Source: Kocuria sp. (GTDB lineage Bacteria; Actinomycetota; Actinomycetes; Actinomycetales; Micrococcaceae). From it: a stretch of 29,836 nucleotides of DNA. Every line of letters starts with the position of its first letter. The first letter of the stretch is position 1. The stretch is taken from NCBI RefSeq assembly GCF_030530945.1, contig NZ_JAUMTZ010000001.1, positions 360,645 through 390,480 of the forward strand, read 5' to 3'. The notes under the pieces were generated by a model. The model saw nothing but the letters and a program-made list of their open reading frames with translations. It was not told the origin of the DNA and made no database searches. Shown here piece after piece: positions 21,733 to 29,836 of the stretch. A program made the position numbers and the translations under genes.

Positions 21733-21777
21733 CCCCGTGCACGGCACGGGGTCGAAGCGCGCCGGTCCGAGGCGCGC
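21733..21777 (+). promoter_or_regulatory. Structured 5' leader of the DEAD-box helicase mRNA
   Basis: Two perfect 7-bp hairpins occur in the leader: CCCCGTG/CACGGGG (21733-21739 with 21745-21751) and GCGCGCC/GGCGCGC (21757-21763 with 21771-21777). A third possible stem GCGCG/CGCGC lies closer to the gene. Long structured leaders are known for cold-induced RNA helicase genes, so post-transcriptional control is plausible. The TTG start at 21849 has only a weak GAAAGA site. Confidence 0.4.
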
Positions 21778-21848
21778 AGTTCGCGCCCCACTGCGAGGCG
21801 CGTGCGCGCGGAATCGTTTCGCGCGGACCAACACCTGAAAGACTTTCT

Positions 21849-23459
21849 TTGTCTCATTCTTTTACCGACCTCGGCGTTTCCGAGGCGCTCTCCGCTGATC
21901 TCGCCCGCGGCGGCATCACCGAAGCGTTCCCCATCCAGGAGAAGACTCTCCCCGACTCCCTCGCCGGGCGCGACGTGCTCGGCCGCGGCCGCACGGGCTC
22001 CGGCAAGACGGTGGCGTTCGCGCTGCCGCTCGTCAGCCGCCTGGCCGGCCTGGCCCCCGGTTCCAGCCGGGTGAACCGCCGTGCGCACCGGCCCACCGGG
22101 CTCGTGCTGGCGCCCACCCGTGAGCTCGCCACCCAGATCGACCGCACCGTGGCCCCGCTCGCCAGGGCCGCCGGGCTGAACACCACCGTGATCTTCGGCG
22201 GCGTCTCCCAGAAGCGCCAGGAGAAGGCGCTCGCGGACGGCGTGGACATCGTGGTGGCCTGCCCCGGCCGGCTCGAGGACCTCATCCAGCAGGGCCTGCT
22301 CACGCTCGACGACGTCCGTGTCACCGTGCTGGACGAGGCGGACCACATGGCGGACATGGGCTTCCTGCCCGTGGTCACCCGCATCCTCGCGAAGACCCCC
22401 AAGGGCTCGCAGCGGCTGCTGTTCTCCGCCACGCTGGACAACGGCGTGGACGTGCTGGTCAAGAAGTTCCTCAAGGACCCCGTGCTGCACTCCGCGGACG
22501 AGGCCCAGGCGGCCGTGACCACCATGGACCACCAGGTCCTGGTCACCCACGCGGACGACAAGCAGGCGCTCATCGAGGCCCTGGCCTCCGGCACCGGGCG
22601 GCGCATGATGTTCACGCGCACCAAGTACCGGGCCAAGAAGATGGCCAAGAAGCTCAGCCAGGCGGGCATTCCCGCCGTGGACCTGCAGGGCAACCTGTCC
22701 CAGGGCGCGCGCGACCGCAACCTGGCGGCGTTCTCCGAGGGCGACGTGCGCGTGCTCGTGGCCACGGACGTGGCCGCCCGCGGCGTGCACGTGGACGACG
22801 TGGAGCTCGTGGTCCACATCGACCCGCCCGCCGAGCACAAGTCCTACCTCCACCGCTCCGGGCGCACCGCGCGCGCCGGCGCCTCCGGTGCCGTGATCAC
22901 CATTGCCACCACCGAGGAGCGCTCGGACGTCTCGAAGCTCATGAAGAAGGCCGGTGTGAAGCCGCGCGTGGACGAGGTCGGTCCGGACTCCGAGGTCGTC
23001 AAGGAGCTCGTGGGTGAGCGCGCCGCGCGCGTGGCCTACGATCCGGCTCCCGCCCCCGCGCAGAACGGCGGCGGCAACCGCTCCGGCGGGCGTTCCGGTG
23101 CCCGCTCGGGTGGACGCTCCGGCGGCTCCAGGCAGGGCGGCAACCGTTCCGGCGGCGGGCGCGGCTCCGCCCAGCGCTCCGAGCAGGGTGGCGGTTCCGG
23201 CCAGGGCCGCGGCTCGCGGCGCCCCTCGGGTGCCCGCGCGGGGGAGTCCCGCGGGGACGCCGGACGCGGCGGCCGTTCCACCTCCCGCGGTCGCGGGTCC
23301 GCCGACGCCGCCGGCCCCGGTTCGGCGCGCACCTCCGGCTCCCAGGGTGCTCGCGGGAACTCCGCGCAGCGCGGTGGCGCCGGGCAGGTCCCGGACCGCG
23401 CCACGGCGGCGGCGCAGCGGCGTCGTCAGAACAACCGCTCGGGACAGTCCGTGCGCTGA
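21849..23459 (+). CDS. DEAD-box ATP-dependent RNA helicase
   Basis: This 536-aa helicase unwinds structured RNA, usually in cold adaptation, ribosome assembly or mRNA decay. The motifs are in order: Q motif (FPIQEKTLPD), Walker A GRTGSGKT, PTRELA, DEAD in VLDEADHMADMGF, SAT, and HRSGRTARAG near the end of the core. The last ~140 residues are a low-complexity Arg/Gly/Ser tail (RSGGRSGARSGGRSGGS and similar), a typical RNA-binding extension. I use the TTG at 21849 because its product begins as expected for the Q-motif helix (MSHSFTDLGVSEAL) and no nearby ATG/GTG fits. A terminator follows 16 bp after the stop. Confidence 0.95.
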   Translation: MSHSFTDLGVSEALSADLARGGITEAFPIQEKTLPDSLAGRDVLGRGRTGSGKTVAFALPLVSRLAGLAPGSSRVNRRAHRPTGLVLAPTRELATQIDRTVAPLARAAGLNTTVIFGGVSQKRQEKALADGVDIVVACPGRLEDLIQQGLLTLDDVRVTVLDEADHMADMGFLPVVTRILAKTPKGSQRLLFSATLDNGVDVLVKKFLKDPVLHSADEAQAAVTTMDHQVLVTHADDKQALIEALASGTGRRMMFTRTKYRAKKMAKKLSQAGIPAVDLQGNLSQGARDRNLAAFSEGDVRVLVATDVAARGVHVDDVELVVHIDPPAEHKSYLHRSGRTARAGASGAVITIATTEERSDVSKLMKKAGVKPRVDEVGPDSEVVKELVGERAARVAYDPAPAPAQNGGGNRSGGRSGARSGGRSGGSRQGGNRSGGGRGSAQRSEQGGGSGQGRGSRRPSGARAGESRGDAGRGGRSTSRGRGSADAAGPGSARTSGSQGARGNSAQRGGAGQVPDRATAAAQRRRQNNRSGQSVR

Positions 23460-23475
23460 GCACCGCGCCCGACGT

Positions 23476-23514
23476 GAAGAACCCCCGGCTCGAGATTCGA
23501 GCCGGGGGTTCTTC
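23476..23514. terminator. Bidirectional terminator between the helicase and HAD genes
   Basis: A perfect 18-bp inverted repeat (23476-23493 with 23497-23514) with a 3-nt centre lies between genes ending convergently at 23459 and 23543. A-rich and T-rich bases (GAAGAA, TTCTTC) sit at the stem ends on both sides, which fits termination in both directions. Confidence 0.9.
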
Positions 23515-23542
23515 GCTGTCCGGAACGTGAGGACACGGAGTT

Positions 23543-24193
23543 TCAGGCAGGGGGTTCGAGGGAGCGCAGGAAGTCCAGGGTGACGTCCTCGTGGGAGTCC
23601 ACGAAGACCCGGTGCGGACCCTCCGGGACGGGCTTGTCCCCGGGGACCACCACCACGGTCATGCCCGCGGCCACGGCGCTGCGCGCGCCGGGCTCGGAGT
23701 CCTCCACGGCCACGCAGTCCCGCGGGGCCACACCGAGGAGCTCGGCGCCGCGCAGGTAGGGCTCGGGGTCCGGCTTGGCGTGGGTGACGTCGTCGTGGGA
23801 GACGATGCCGGAGAACACGCCCGGTGCGCCGGCCGCGGTGGTCTCTGCCACCGAGGTCAGGGCGTTCGTGACGATTGCGGCCGGGATGTCCGCCGCCTTC
23901 AGCTCCTCGAGCAGGGACGTGATGCCGGGCAGGAAGGGCACCTCGCCGTCCATGCTGTCGATGACGTGGCGGGCCAGCTCCGCCGTGATCTCGTCCACGC
24001 CGTCGGGGGCGCCACGCTCAATGAGCCTCCGCGCGGCGTCCTGCACGGTGCCGCCCAGGGTGGCGTGGTCGTCCTCTACGCTCCAGGTCTGCCCGTAGCG
24101 CTCGGCGACGGCGCGCTTTGCCGTGGCCCACTGGGGCTCGGTGTCCACCAGGGTGCCGTCGTGGTCGAAGAGCACGGCCAGGGGGTAGCTCAT
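23543..24193 (-). CDS. HAD-superfamily hydrolase (subfamily IA), copy 1
   Basis: This is a 216-aa cytoplasmic phosphatase/phosphoglucomutase-like protein. Motif I is LFDHDGTLVDTEP with the nucleophile Asp10 and acid/base Asp12. A helical cap follows, then IVTNA (motif II), HAKPDPEPY (motif III Lys) and VEDSEPGARSAVAAGM (motif IV). The substrate is unknown; sugar phosphates are the usual guess. AAAGG lies about six bases before the ATG. It is a paralogue of the HAD gene immediately upstream (24315-24989), with a 121-bp gap, suggesting tandem duplication. Confidence 0.92.
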   Translation of the reverse strand: MSYPLAVLFDHDGTLVDTEPQWATAKRAVAERYGQTWSVEDDHATLGGTVQDAARRLIERGAPDGVDEITAELARHVIDSMDGEVPFLPGITSLLEELKAADIPAAIVTNALTSVAETTAAGAPGVFSGIVSHDDVTHAKPDPEPYLRGAELLGVAPRDCVAVEDSEPGARSAVAAGMTVVVVPGDKPVPEGPHRVFVDSHEDVTLDFLRSLEPPA

Positions 24194-24243
24194 GTGCGCC
24201 TTTCGGGGAGGGGATGTCCGCAGGGGGACGAGTCAACGGCGCC

Positions 24244-24249
24244 AGTCTA
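24244..24249 (-). promoter_or_regulatory. -10 box of HAD copy 1
   Basis: TAGACT on the minus strand predicts a start near 24237 and a leader of about 44 nt that includes the AAAGG site. The -35 region is not clear. Confidence 0.4.
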
Positions 24250-24314
24250 GTGCCGTGGCTGCCGGGAGGACCCGCCGCGGTGCGGCCCGCACCGGGGCGG
24301 AATCCACCGGGCGG

Positions 24315-24989
24315 TCAGGCCCGGGGTGCCAAGGAGCGCAGCAGCTCCAGGGTCAGCGCGGAGTGCGCGGGCACGTGCACGATGCCGGGCCCGGCCTGCA
24401 CCTCCTGCACGCCGGGGACCACCACGGTGACGATTCCGGCGGCGACCCCGGCGGCCGCACCCGAGGGGGAGTCCTCCACGACCACGCACGCCGCCGGGTC
24501 CACCCCCAGCCGGCGGGCGGCCTGGAGGTAGGCGTCCGGATCCGGTTTGGGGCGCACGCCCTGCGCCACCTCCTCGTCCCCGACGACCACCCGGAACAGA
24601 CCCTCCGGGGCGAGGCCCGCGGTGTACCGGGCCACCGCGGACGTGGCGTTGGTGACGATCGCCGCGGGGATCCCGGCCACGGACAGCTCGTCGAGCAGGG
24701 GACGGACCCCGGGGATGAACGTGGGCGGGTTCTCGGCCAGCACGTCCTCGAGCACGCCGTAGAACTCGCGGAAGACCTCCTCGGGGGAGCCGGGGACGCC
24801 CAGCTCCGACAGCCGCTGGACGGTGGCGGCCAGGGGTTTGCCCAGGGTGTCCCGCGTGTCCTGCTCGCTCCACCGCCCGCCGTGGGCGGCCACGATCCGC
24901 TGCTTGCCCACCTCCCACAGGGGTTCGGTGTCCACCAGGGTGCCGTCGTGGTCGAAGAGGACGGCCCGGGGGAAGTCTGAGGTGCTCAT
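24315..24989 (-). CDS. HAD-superfamily hydrolase (subfamily IA), copy 2
   Basis: This 224-aa HAD phosphatase shares the same motif I sentence as copy 1 (LFDHDGTLVDTEP, here Asp13 and Asp15), as well as AGIPAAIVTNA, VRPKPDPDAY and VEDSPSGAAAGVAAGI. The cap residues differ, so the substrates may differ. A -10-like TACCGT lies exactly six bases before the ATG at 24989 and no Shine-Dalgarno sequence is present, which suggests a leaderless mRNA. It is divergent from the membrane gene at 25042. Confidence 0.92.
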   Translation of the reverse strand: MSTSDFPRAVLFDHDGTLVDTEPLWEVGKQRIVAAHGGRWSEQDTRDTLGKPLAATVQRLSELGVPGSPEEVFREFYGVLEDVLAENPPTFIPGVRPLLDELSVAGIPAAIVTNATSAVARYTAGLAPEGLFRVVVGDEEVAQGVRPKPDPDAYLQAARRLGVDPAACVVVEDSPSGAAAGVAAGIVTVVVPGVQEVQAGPGIVHVPAHSALTLELLRSLAPRA

Positions 24990-24995
24990 GGCCCC

Positions 24996-25001
24996 ACGGT
25001 A
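24996..25001 (-). promoter_or_regulatory. -10 box of HAD copy 2 (leaderless start)
   Basis: TACCGT on the minus strand is followed by six bases and the ATG. It shares the 52-bp intergenic space with the divergent TACGAT box at 25030-25035, so the two promoters must overlap in their upstream parts. Confidence 0.45.
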
Positions 25002-25029
25002 CGTCCTCCGCCGGGCACCCCGCGCGACC

Positions 25030-25035
25030 TACGAT
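25030..25035 (+). promoter_or_regulatory. -10 box of the four-TM membrane gene (leaderless start)
   Basis: TACGAT, then six bases, then ATG at 25042. The hexamer and spacing are identical to those before the gene at 15273. Confidence 0.55.
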
Positions 25036-25041
25036 GGGCTC

Positions 25042-25707
25042 ATGAGCTCCACGGACCCCGCTCCCGCCGCCCTGTCCAGACCGGGATCTGCCGTCACTCG
25101 CGCCTTCCCGGTGCTCATGGTGGCCGTGGCTCTGGTGCTCGCGGCGTGGGTGGCCCTCGGCCGAGCCGCGGTGGGCCTGCTCGGCTCGCTCACCCCCGTC
25201 TACGCGGTGGCACTCGCCCTGCCGCTGCTGGTCCTGCACGTGGTGGCCGCCGCGCTGCTGCGCCGGGACAGCCTGAACTACCCGTCCCACGCGGTGACCC
25301 ACCGGGCCGTGGCCACGGCCCTTGCCGCGTGGCTCGTCACCGCGGCCTTCGGGTTCTTCCTCCCCGACTCCACCGCGGAGGGCATGCGCTCGGTCTTCAC
25401 GCACGTGGCGGGTGCGCGGTACCTCGAGCTCGGGTACGGGTTCGTCAACATCCTGGGCGTGCTCTCCGTGGCCCTGGCCGTGGCGCTGGTCCTGCTGGCC
25501 GTCACCGAGCTGCGCGTCACGGCCCGCCGCCTCGGCGGCGAGCCCCTCACGGAGGACGAGCGCCTGGACCGCATGGAGGCCCACGGGCGTGACGACGCCG
25601 CCCGGTCACCCCGCGTGCCGTCCCACCCCGAGCCCCCGCGCCACGCGTCCGCCGCACCCGAGGCCGGAGAACCGGACGCGGAGCCGACCTCCGAGGTGCG
25701 GCCGTGA
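25042..25707 (+). CDS. Four-TM membrane protein of unknown function
   Basis: This 221-aa protein has four hydrophobic helices (residues ~20-45, 48-72, 88-108 and 135-158). A cytoplasmic tail of ~60 residues follows, rich in Pro, Glu and Ala (from EPLTEDERLDRMEAHG). I do not recognise the family; the layout resembles small uncharacterised actinobacterial membrane proteins. The ATG at 25042 is supported by the -10 box six bases upstream. The stop overlaps the GTG of the next gene, forming a three-gene operon with the GNAT enzyme and tag. Confidence 0.85.
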   Translation: MSSTDPAPAALSRPGSAVTRAFPVLMVAVALVLAAWVALGRAAVGLLGSLTPVYAVALALPLLVLHVVAAALLRRDSLNYPSHAVTHRAVATALAAWLVTAAFGFFLPDSTAEGMRSVFTHVAGARYLELGYGFVNILGVLSVALAVALVLLAVTELRVTARRLGGEPLTEDERLDRMEAHGRDDAARSPRVPSHPEPPRHASAAPEAGEPDAEPTSEVRP

Positions 25708-26315
25708 CGGTGCCGCTGCGCACGGCCCGCCTGAGCCTGCGGGAGTACGAGGAGGCAGACGCCCCGTTCGTGCGGGACCTCTACTCCCGGGCCGCCGTGC
25801 AGCGCTACATCGGGGACGGCACCCAGCGCGTCACCACCGAGGACGCCGCCCGCGAGAAGATCGAGGGCTGGCGCGCCCGCTACGGGGAGCACCCCCTCCA
25901 CGGGGTGTGGCTGGCCCGCACGTGGGAGGGCCGGCCGGTGGGTTCCCTGCTCCTCAAGCCCATTCCGGACTCGGGTGCGGACACCGCGCACGACGTGGAG
26001 ATCGGCTGGCACCTGCACCCGGACGCCTGGGGCCGCGGGTACGCCACCGAGGCCGCCCGTGCCGTCCTGGAGCACGCCTGGGACTGCGGGCTCGCGCACG
26101 TGGTCGCGGTGACCCACCCCCACAACACGGCCTCCCAGGCGGTGTGCCGGCGCCTGGGCATGACCTCGCGGGGTCTCACCACCGCCTACTACGACGCCGA
26201 GTGCGCCCTCTTCGAGATCACCGCGCCCCGCGCGCGGCGAGTCGCGGTCGACGGACGAGGGGGCGTGGAGGGCGCGGGCGGCGTCGTCGGCCCCGGAGCG
26301 GAGAGGAAGGCGTGA
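25704..26315 (+). CDS. RimJ/RimL-type GNAT N-acetyltransferase
   Basis: This 203-aa acetyl-CoA-dependent acetyltransferase has the RimJ-like start (LRTARLSLREYEEADAPFV), then EIGWHLHPDAWGRGYATEAA with the acetyl-CoA pyrophosphate loop, and VTHPHNTASQAVCRRLGM. RimJ/RimL relatives acetylate ribosomal-protein N-termini, but many have other targets; the substrate here is unknown. The GTG at 25704 overlaps the upstream stop (GTGA) and has GAGG seven bases before it. The C-terminal ~35 residues are a Gly/Arg-rich extension. Confidence 0.9.
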   Translation: MTVPLRTARLSLREYEEADAPFVRDLYSRAAVQRYIGDGTQRVTTEDAAREKIEGWRARYGEHPLHGVWLARTWEGRPVGSLLLKPIPDSGADTAHDVEIGWHLHPDAWGRGYATEAARAVLEHAWDCGLAHVVAVTHPHNTASQAVCRRLGMTSRGLTTAYYDAECALFEITAPRARRVAVDGRGGVEGAGGVVGPGAERKA

Positions 26316-26317
26316 GC

Positions 26318-26917
26318 ATGGCGGAGAACCCGGACCTGGTGGTCGGTGAGGACGGGCTCGCGCGCCCGGTGTGGGCGGCGGCGGACCCGCTGCTGCGCGC
26401 GTACTACGACCACGAGTGGGGCATGCCGGTCCGGGACGAGGCAGGGCTGTACGAGCGGATCGTGCTGGAGGGCTTCCAGTCGGGGCTGTCGTGGCGCACG
26501 GTGCTCGCCAAACGGCCGGCGTTCCGGGAGGTCTTCCACGGCTTCGACCCGGATGCCGTGGCCGCGATGACCGAGACGGACGTGCAGCGGCTGCTGGGGG
26601 ACGCGCGGATCATCCGCAACGAGCGCAAGATCCGCGCGGCCGTGACCAACGCCCGGGCCACCGTGGCGCTCCGCGAACAGGAGGGGCTCGTGGCGCTCGT
26701 GTGGTCCTTCGCGCCCGCCGAGACCCCGTGCCCGGAGCGGTTCGCCGAGGTGCCCACCAGGTCGCCGGAGAGTGCGGCGCTGTCGCGGGAGCTGAAGCGG
26801 CGGGGTTTCGCGTTCGTGGGGCCCACCACCATGTACGCCCTCATGGAGGCGATCGGCGTGGTGGACACGCACCTGGTGGGAAGCCACCGGCGGGGCACCT
26901 CCGGGGTGTGGTCCTAG
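26318..26917 (+). CDS. tag: DNA-3-methyladenine glycosylase I
   Basis: Tag removes 3-methyladenine from alkylated DNA to start base excision repair. The 199-aa length matches the family (187 aa in E. coli). YYDHEWGMPVRD, LEGFQSGLSWRTVL (with the conserved Glu51 and Trp59), KRPAFREVFHGFDP and GFAFVGPTTMYALMEAIG follow E. coli Tag closely. Three of the four zinc ligands of E. coli Tag are not conserved: Cys4 is missing, His17 is Tyr30, and Cys179 is Ser; only the His of VDTHLVG remains. The ATG at 26318 has AGGAAGG seven bases upstream; a GTG at 26312 is less likely. The gene ends the operon with GNAT. Confidence 0.93.
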   Translation: MAENPDLVVGEDGLARPVWAAADPLLRAYYDHEWGMPVRDEAGLYERIVLEGFQSGLSWRTVLAKRPAFREVFHGFDPDAVAAMTETDVQRLLGDARIIRNERKIRAAVTNARATVALREQEGLVALVWSFAPAETPCPERFAEVPTRSPESAALSRELKRRGFAFVGPTTMYALMEAIGVVDTHLVGSHRRGTSGVWS

Positions 26918-26963
26918 CGCGGTGCGGGACGGAACTGCTTGTGGAAAACTCTTCCCTTTTCAG

Positions 26964-26984
26964 ATTGAGCGGAGTAGACTCAAG
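26964..26984. promoter_or_regulatory. HAIR operator and probable promoter of clpB
   Basis: ATTGAGC (26964-26970), a 7-base spacer and ACTCAAG (26978-26984) form a HAIR element with one outer and one inner mismatch. TAGACT (26975-26980) inside it fits a TANNNT -10 box, so HspR binding would block the promoter. The -35 box is weak. A leader of about 37 nt would follow. Confidence 0.85.
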
Positions 26985-27023
26985 GTAACTGATAAACCGA
27001 AAGTCAAGTAGAAGGGGGTGTCC

Positions 27024-29681
<2,658 letters not shown>

Positions 29682-29836
29682 GCCGCAGCGACTCGCTCTG
29701 ACCCTGGCGCCGCCGGGAAAGCAGGAAGCGCCGGGACGGCCTCCTCCCGCCCCGCGCCGCGCCCGGTCCCGCCGCGGGACACGCCGCCGACCCGGGTGGG
29801 GGGGGCGCGGCCCCCGGGCCCCGCGCCCGGTGCCCC
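29682..29836. other. Gene-free contig end after clpB
   Basis: No coding pattern is seen after the clpB stop. A weak inverted repeat GTCCC/GGGAC (29766-29780) might help to end clpB transcription. The last ~45 bases turn into C/G runs, similar to the first bases of the window, and are probably of low quality. Confidence 0.5.

Noticed and set aside
16449..21848. Search for mobile-element borders (integrase, transposase, tRNA, direct repeats) around the restriction operon
   Set aside because: I saw no integrase or transposase gene, no tRNA and no obvious direct repeats. Except for the McrB N-terminal segment, base composition is that of the host, so the whole operon cannot be called a mobile island from this window.
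23080..23330. Repetitive Gly/Arg/Ser-coding DNA that could be taken for a repeat array
   Set aside because: It is in frame with the helicase and encodes its RG-rich tail. The units are irregular.

Overview
The window is high-GC DNA from an actinobacterium, most likely a member of the Micrococcaceae; Kocuria is a reasonable guess but is not proven. The reasons are the dnaK-grpE-dnaJ-hspR operon with HspR/HAIR control, a J protein without a zinc finger, GC-saturated third codon positions, many GTG/TTG starts, and several start codons placed directly behind a -10 box (leaderless mRNAs). The first ~75 bases and the last ~45 bases are C/G homopolymer-rich, so the window looks like a whole contig with low-quality ends.

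Layout. 127-2121 (-): BCCT transporter. 2470-6591 (+): dnaK-grpE-dnaJ-hspR heat-shock operon, with two HAIR operators at 2327-2398. 6774-9685 (-): a second BCCT paralogue and trmB. 9788-13587 (+): Bcr/CflA-type MFS exporter, CycA-type amino acid permease, hexose-6-phosphate mutarotase. 13757-14152 (-): DoxX-like membrane protein. 14360-16448 (+): DJ-1/Hsp31-like protein, then an HTH protein fused to a membrane domain resembling an ECF S component. 16537-21564 (+): a compact four-gene operon of an unrecognised 411-aa protein, a 97-aa Cys/His protein, an McrB-like AAA+ motor and an unusually long McrC-like nuclease. 21849-23459 (+): DEAD-box RNA helicase. 23543-24989 (-): two HAD-hydrolase paralogues. 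25042-26917 (+): four-TM membrane protein, GNAT acetyltransferase and DNA-3-methyladenine glycosylase I. 27024-29681 (+): clpB, with its own HAIR operator.

How the genes work together. DnaK/GrpE/DnaJ and ClpB form the disaggregase network. HspR, encoded in the dnaK operon, can repress both loci through the three HAIR sites. DnaK and ClpB end in an almost identical acidic tail. The BCCT carriers on both sides of the dnaK operon are probably for osmolyte uptake. The DJ-1/Hsp31 protein and Tag add protection against carbonyl and alkylation damage.

The most interesting region is the McrBC-type restriction operon. Its McrB carries a GC-poor, probably swapped N-terminal specificity domain. Exactly at the domain border there is an internal in-frame ATG with a good Shine-Dalgarno sequence, which would make a short McrB like the McrB_S of E. 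coli. Two uncharacterised genes are translationally coupled upstream and are candidate new components. I saw no tRNA, rRNA, CRISPR array, transposase or integrase.
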